A DNA stretch of 64,000 nt from Variovorax paradoxus. GTDB taxonomy: Bacteria; Pseudomonadota; Gammaproteobacteria; Burkholderiales; Burkholderiaceae_C. Every line of letters starts with the position of its first letter. Position 1 is the first letter of the stretch. The translations under genes and the position numbers were made by a program. Shown here piece after piece: positions 60,449-64,000 of the stretch. A model generated the notes under the pieces. It made no database searches. It was given only the letters and a program-made list of their open reading frames with translations, and was not told the DNA's origin. The stretch lies in NCBI GenBank assembly GCA_016806145.1, contig CP063166.1, forward strand, positions 124,001 to 188,000, written 5' to 3'.

Positions 60449-61063
60449 ATGACCGTCCCGACCGCCAAGCCCTCGTTCAAGGAGCAGATGCTGGCTGCGC
60501 GGGAAGAGGCCATCGTGCAGACCGCCAACCGGCTGCTGGCCCAGAAGGGCTTCGAATCGATGACGGTCGACGAGGTCGCGGCCTCGGTGGGCATCGCCAA
60601 GGCCAGCCTCTACAAGCATTTCCCGAGCAAGGAAGACCTGGCGGCGGCCGCCATGGTGCGGCTGATGCAGCGCACGCTCGATCTGCTCGCGTCGCTGCCG
60701 GCCGACGAGCCGCCGATCGGCAAGTTGCGCGCCACGGTGCGCTGGGCGCTCGAGCTGCAGCTCGCGGGCGAGATGCCCTCGCTGCCGCACCAGAATTCCA
60801 GCCTGCGCGCGACCCTGCTGGGCAACCGCGGCTACATCGACCGGCTGGTGACCATCAGCGACACCCTCGGCGGCTGGATCCAGGCGGCCCAGGCCGACGG
60901 CTCGATGAATCCGAAGCTGCCCGCGATCGGCGTGCTCTACACGCTCTATGCGCGCGGCTGCGATCCGGTGCTGGGTTTCCTGCAGGGCGGCGGGCAGCAC
61001 AGCGACGCGCAGATCGTCGAGCTGGTGCTCTCGACCTGCTTCGACGGGCTGGCCGCGCGCTGA
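60449..61063 (+). CDS. TetR-family regulator
   Basis: 204 residues. Helix-turn-helix at about 20-65 (QTANRLLAQKGFESMTVDEVAASVGIAKASLYKHFPSKEDL) and a helical ligand domain with GYIDRLVTISDTLGGWIQAAQADGS. Upstream NemR-like half-site at 60384. No divergent partner; the 3' end faces a convergent holin-like gene. Target unknown. Confidence 0.88.
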   Translation: MTVPTAKPSFKEQMLAAREEAIVQTANRLLAQKGFESMTVDEVAASVGIAKASLYKHFPSKEDLAAAAMVRLMQRTLDLLASLPADEPPIGKLRATVRWALELQLAGEMPSLPHQNSSLRATLLGNRGYIDRLVTISDTLGGWIQAAQADGSMNPKLPAIGVLYTLYARGCDPVLGFLQGGGQHSDAQIVELVLSTCFDGLAAR

Positions 61064-61079
61064 AGCGCGGCTCGAATTC

Positions 61080-61484
61080 CTAGAGCCAGTTGCCGGTGCC
61101 CTGCGGCATCTGGATCGTGGTGGCCGGATCGCTGCCGCCGACGAAGGCGCCGATCAGGATGCTCAAGATCGAGACGAACAGGCTCGCGAACAGCGCGGTC
61201 CAGAAGCCCGAGACCCGGAAGCCGCGCACCAGCGCCGCCACCAGCAGGATCATCAGCGCGTTGATCACCAGCAGGAACAGGCCGAAGGTCACCAGCGTGA
61301 GCGGCAGGGTCAGCACGATCAGCAGCGGCTTCACGACCGCGTTCGCCAGGCCCAGCAGCAGCGCCGAGATGACCAGCGCGCCGGTGCTCTCGAAAGTCAG
61401 GCCCTTGAAGATGTGGCTCGCGATCCAGAGCGAGAGCGCGGTGATGGCCCAGTGGATGAGGAAGGGAGCGAGGTTGTCGAGCAT
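61080..61484 (-). CDS. phage-holin-superfamily IV membrane protein
   Basis: 134 residues with four helices: 7-25 (FLIHWAITALSLWIASHIFKG), 33-52, 58-78 (VLTLPLTLVTFGLFLLVINA) and 83-110. The layout with ALLLGLANAVVKPLLI and the acidic-Gly tail GGSDPATTIQMPQGTGNWL fits the phage_holin_4_2 family found in many free-living bacteria. Chromosomal copies are not tied to phage; role unknown. Confidence 0.8.
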   Translation of the reverse strand: MLDNLAPFLIHWAITALSLWIASHIFKGLTFESTGALVISALLLGLANAVVKPLLIVLTLPLTLVTFGLFLLVINALMILLVAALVRGFRVSGFWTALFASLFVSILSILIGAFVGGSDPATTIQMPQGTGNWL

Positions 61485-61562
61485 GCGCGGGCGGCCGGGG
61501 CCGAAGGGCGGTGGTTGGAGGAGAAGTGCGGGCCATCATATCGACGGCCCGCCGCCGCGGAT

Positions 61563-62369
61563 TCAGCGGATCTCGATCAGCAGCTCGGGCCGGAAGCCCT
61601 CCTGCTCGCCCTTGCTGCGGTAGCCCAGCGGATTGGCGACCACGCGGCAGCCGTCCTTCACGTAGTCGAAGGCGCAGTGCAGGTGGCCGTGCAGCCAGAG
61701 GCTGGCTTGCGGCAGCAGCTCGTCGAGCGAATTGCAGAAGCCCGCCGTGCCGGGCGTGAGCCCGTAGCGCGGATCGGCGCTGGCCAGCGAGGGCGCGAAA
61801 TGGGTGATGGCGACCGTGGTGCCGTCGAAGGGCTGGGCCAGCGCCTCGCGCAGCCAGGCCTGGCAGGTGAGCCCTTGCTCTCGCAATTCGGCCGACAGGA
61901 AGGGCACGCCGTTGCGCCGCGAGGACATCTTCCCGAGATAGAAGTCGGCCGCGCGCATCGCCTTGCCGCGCTTCTTGAGCGCCTCGGCGAGGCCGTCGGT
62001 GGGCGTCACGAGCGCATCGAAGTCGGCCCACAGCGTGGTGCCGATGAAGCGGATGCCCTCGATCACCAGCGTTTCGCGCTCGAGCCAGAGGATGCCGAGC
62101 TCCTCGCACAGCGCGCGCAGCCGGGCATGGGTCTCGTCGAAATCGAGGTTGTCGTACTCGTGGTTGCCCGGCACGTAGATCACGGGCGTCGGCCAGCCCT
62201 TTTTGGGCGAGAAGCGGCCGAGGCCGAAGTCGGGCTCCTCCAGGCGCGAGCCTTCCTGGTAGGAGCCCACGTCGCCCGCGAGCACCAGCAGGTCGGCGCC
62301 CGGCACGGGCTCGGCGTGGAAGCGCGGATGGGATTCGAGATGCAGGTCCGACAGCAGCTGCAGTTTCAT
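61563..62369 (-). CDS. calcineurin-like metallophosphoesterase
   Basis: 268 residues with the full metal motif set: QLLSDLHLESHP (D, H), DLLVLAGDVGSY (D), YVPGNHEYDN (N, H), TVAITHFAPSLAS (H) and LHGHLHCAFDYV (GHxH). The order and spacing match phosphoesterases acting on nucleotides or phosphodiesters, often of the YkuE/Icc-like group. Starts at ATG 62369; the upstream gap carries motif M1 on the opposite strand. Confidence 0.87.
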   Translation of the reverse strand: MKLQLLSDLHLESHPRFHAEPVPGADLLVLAGDVGSYQEGSRLEEPDFGLGRFSPKKGWPTPVIYVPGNHEYDNLDFDETHARLRALCEELGILWLERETLVIEGIRFIGTTLWADFDALVTPTDGLAEALKKRGKAMRAADFYLGKMSSRRNGVPFLSAELREQGLTCQAWLREALAQPFDGTTVAITHFAPSLASADPRYGLTPGTAGFCNSLDELLPQASLWLHGHLHCAFDYVKDGCRVVANPLGYRSKGEQEGFRPELLIEIR

Positions 62370-62429
62370 CAGGGTTTCTATCTAGGTGGATCAGCCTATG
62401 CGCATCGCGCATAGATCTGGCATTTTTTA

Positions 62430-62460
62430 ACTAGGGTTAACCCCTAATCTATGGGGCATC
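62430..62460 (+). promoter_or_regulatory. motif M1 upstream of a small protein gene (copy 1)
   Basis: ACTAGGG-TTAA-CCCCTAAT at 62430-62448 followed by GGGGCATC (ends 62460). An almost matching copy lies at 63723-63751. Both stand 40-50 bases before small plus-strand genes. Confidence 0.6.
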
Positions 62461-62495
62461 AACCACTGCAGCGCAGCCAAGAGCCGCGCACCATC

Positions 62496-62669
62496 ATGTT
62501 CAGCCTCATTGCCCAAGTGGCACGTTTCTTCCGTTCCTCCGCCAATTCTGCGCCGGCCAGCCACGCCGCGACGCTGATGGAAAGCGCCGATGTGCGCGCG
62601 GGCCTCGATGCCCACCACGCGCAGGAACTGCGCGGCGCGGCAGCCGCCTGGCTGCGCGTCGTTCGCTGA
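62496..62669 (+). CDS. small protein of unknown function
   Basis: 57 residues from ATG 62496 (an earlier ATG at 62451 adds 15). Begins MFSLIAQVARFFRSSANSAPASHAATLM and ends with an Ala/Arg-rich helix (DAHHAQELRGAAAAWLRVVR). No domain recognised. Lies behind motif M1 and ends 29 bases from the convergent LysR gene's stop. Coding is supported by position and third-base GC but the call is modest. Confidence 0.55.
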   Translation: MFSLIAQVARFFRSSANSAPASHAATLMESADVRAGLDAHHAQELRGAAAAWLRVVR

Positions 62670-62697
62670 CCCGCGAACGATTCCGACGCCGGGCGTT

Positions 62698-63678
62698 TCA
62701 GCCCGGCACCTGCTGCCCGAGTATCGAGCCCGCGAAAGCGGCCGCCGCCGAGCGCAGCAGCGATTGCCGCAACCATTCGTGCGAGTGGGCGTGCTGGGCG
62801 CGCCGGTGCCAGATGGCATCCACGTGCACCGGCGGCTGGTCGAAGGGCAGGTCGCGCAGCACCAGCTGGTCGCCGATGCCCGTGACCGTCACGAAATGGC
62901 GCGGCAGCACCGTCAGCAGATCGGTGGTCGCGACCACCTGGCCAGCCGTGAAGAACTGGTTCACCGTGACCACGATGCGCCGCTCGCGCCCGAGCGCGCC
63001 CAGCGTCTGGTCGATGAAGCCGTAGGGCCGGCCCGAGAAACTCACCAGCAGGTGCCGCGCGGCGCAGTAGTCGTCGAGCGTGAGCGGCTGCTCGGCCAGC
63101 GGATGGCCGCGGCGCATCACGCATACATATTGGCCCAGGTACAGCCGCTGGGTCTCGAAGGGCACGCCCACGCCCGACTGGCCGCGCGCCGCCAGGCTCG
63201 CGATCACGGCCGGGAAGTAGCCGATCGCCATGTCGACCTCCTCGTGCTCGAGCATGCGGCGCGGGTCGCGCGTGGTCAGCGGCAGCACCCGCATCGAAAT
63301 GCCCGGCGCCTCGGTCTCGGCGATCCGCACCAGGCCCGGCATCAGCTCGGCCGCGGTGGCATCGGCCATCGCCAGCAGGAAGGTGGTGTCGGCGGTGCCG
63401 GCATCGAACTCGCCCGGCGCCAGCGTGTGCTGCAGCTGGCGCAGCGCGTCGCGCACCGTGGGCCACAGCGCCAGCGCGCGCGGCGTGGGCTCCACGCCGG
63501 CACCGGCGCGGCGCACCAGCTCGTCGCCCAGCACCTCGCGCAGCCGCCGCAGCGCATTGCTCACGGCCGGCTGCGTGATCGACAGGTTGCGCGCGGCGCG
63601 CGTGAGGTTGCGCTCCGCCATCACCTCGTCGAAGACGCGAAGCAGGTTGAGGTCGAGTGTGCGGAAATTGACGTCCAT
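62698..63678 (-). CDS. LysR-family regulator
   Basis: 326 residues, winged helix-turn-helix at 1-62 (RNLTRAARNLSITQPAVSNALRRLRE) and a LysR substrate domain (FDAGTADTTFLLAMADATAAELMPGL, LVSFSGRPYGFIDQTLGALGRERR). NodD-like subgroup by helix style. Its ATG at 63678 faces motif M1 copy 2 and the small membrane protein gene at 63781. Confidence 0.9.
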   Translation of the reverse strand: MDVNFRTLDLNLLRVFDEVMAERNLTRAARNLSITQPAVSNALRRLREVLGDELVRRAGAGVEPTPRALALWPTVRDALRQLQHTLAPGEFDAGTADTTFLLAMADATAAELMPGLVRIAETEAPGISMRVLPLTTRDPRRMLEHEEVDMAIGYFPAVIASLAARGQSGVGVPFETQRLYLGQYVCVMRRGHPLAEQPLTLDDYCAARHLLVSFSGRPYGFIDQTLGALGRERRIVVTVNQFFTAGQVVATTDLLTVLPRHFVTVTGIGDQLVLRDLPFDQPPVHVDAIWHRRAQHAHSHEWLRQSLLRSAAAAFAGSILGQQVPG

Positions 63679-63722
63679 CAGTCTTGTGAATGATAAACAT
63701 CAGAAAGATAAAGTGGAAACTT

Positions 63723-63751
63723 ACTAGGGCAAACCCTAATATCGAGGCATC
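63723..63751 (+). promoter_or_regulatory. motif M1 upstream of a small membrane protein gene (copy 2)
   Basis: ACTAGGG-CAAA-CCCTAAT at 63723-63740 followed by GAGGCATC (ends 63751). Matches copy 1 at 62430 closely, including the distal GGCATC. Sits between the LysR start (63678) and the ATG at 63781. Confidence 0.6.
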
Positions 63752-63780
63752 GGAAATAGAAACACGCCTTGGAGGGCATC

Positions 63781-64000
63781 ATGACCAGCTTCGTACACGT
63801 CGACCAACCCACCGTCCACCCCGGCGTCCAGCGCGCCGAAGTCCTGTTCGGCCACCTGAAGGCCGCACGCGGCGGCAGCAGCGCCCGTCCGCTGATCCTG
63901 CTGCTGATCGTCGCCATCGTCTCGGCCGTGCTCGTGGTGGCCGACACCATCGTCAGCCACTGGGACGAAGGCGCGCTGCTCGCGGCCTGGGCCCTGGTCT
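63781..64000 (+). CDS. small membrane protein, incomplete at the right edge
   Basis: At least 73 residues, open at the window end. Starts MTSFVHVDQPTVHPGVQRAE, then a membrane helix (RPLILLLIVAIVSAVLVVAD) at about 37-56 and the start of a second (WDEGALLAAWALV). Ribosome-binding site GGAGGG is nine bases ahead of the ATG. Not recognised as a named family; lies behind motif M1. Confidence 0.75.
   Translation, partial: MTSFVHVDQPTVHPGVQRAEVLFGHLKAARGGSSARPLILLLIVAIVSAVLVVADTIVSHWDEGALLAAWALV

Overview
The window is a gene-dense chromosomal stretch of very high GC content, with no rRNA, tRNA, CRISPR array, insertion sequence or prophage that I could recognise. The gene content points to a soil or plant-associated betaproteobacterium of the Burkholderiales, most likely Comamonadaceae and Variovorax-like. 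The main clues are many LysR regulators, a Bug-type (TctC) receptor, three CaiB/BaiF family proteins, a GcdR/GcdH-like glutarate locus, a DUF1127 protein and a urea/amide ABC operon. The genus is an inference; no marker gene is present.

Layout. 1-5.8 kb: end of an acetoacetate-CoA ligase gene, a YbaY-like lipoprotein, a membrane-bound class III nucleotide cyclase, a 2OG-Fe(II) oxygenase, and a translationally coupled pair of a small protein and a zeta-toxin-like kinase. 5.8-10.7 kb: a decayed AraC regulator and the glutaryl-CoA locus (LysR, gcdH, CoA-transferase, VOC protein). 10.7-15.8 kb: LysR, DUF3100 transporter, M20 amidohydrolase, L-serine dehydratase. 15.8-23.3 kb: VOC and FAH-family enzymes with a divergent LysR, a PEP mutase/isocitrate lyase family protein, a uracil-DNA glycosylase family protein, RidA, a large unknown protein, DUF1127 and another LysR.

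23.3-34.1 kb is the most notable region. It is a single-strand, probably co-transcribed set: urtA-urtB-urtC-urtD-urtE (urea/amide ABC importer), aliphatic amidase amiE, a NorQ/CbbQ-type AAA ATPase, a NorD/CbbO-type VWA protein, an AmiC-like cytoplasmic amide sensor and an AmiR-like ANTAR antiterminator. The leader in front of urtA carries a strong intrinsic terminator. Just upstream is a pair of hairpins, the second of which uses the 5' arm of the terminator. This is the arrangement expected of an ANTAR-controlled attenuator. A plausible model is that AmiC senses an amide and releases AmiR, which stabilises the antiterminator so that importer and amidase are made together.

34.2-49.7 kb: assorted metabolic and regulatory genes (LysR, SDR proteins, AGE-family epimerase, glutaminase, DMT and SMR exporters, flavin reductase, an SdsA-like alkylsulfatase with a divergent LysR, AraC, nitroreductase, Bug receptor, acyl-CoA dehydrogenase). 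49.9-55.8 kb: an acyl-CoA operon (CaiB CoA-transferase, MaoC hydratase, acetyl-CoA hydrolase/transferase family protein, alpha-methylacyl-CoA racemase-like protein, CitE-like lyase, then IclR) behind a 41-bp dyad operator. This set suggests breakdown of a methyl-branched or C5 dicarboxylic acid. 55.8-64 kb: a nucleoside-recognition (SpmA/SpmB-like) membrane protein, a PLD-family lipoprotein, a diguanylate cyclase with a duplicated sensor module, TetR, a phage-holin-like membrane protein, a metallophosphoesterase, two small proteins behind matching upstream motifs, and a LysR.

Three dispersed repeat families were found between genes: 109-110 bp imperfect palindromes (8.4 kb and 38.1 kb), two oppositely oriented 96-bp hairpin elements (24.1-24.3 kb), and one GAGCTTGTCGAAGC-type palindrome (20.3 kb).
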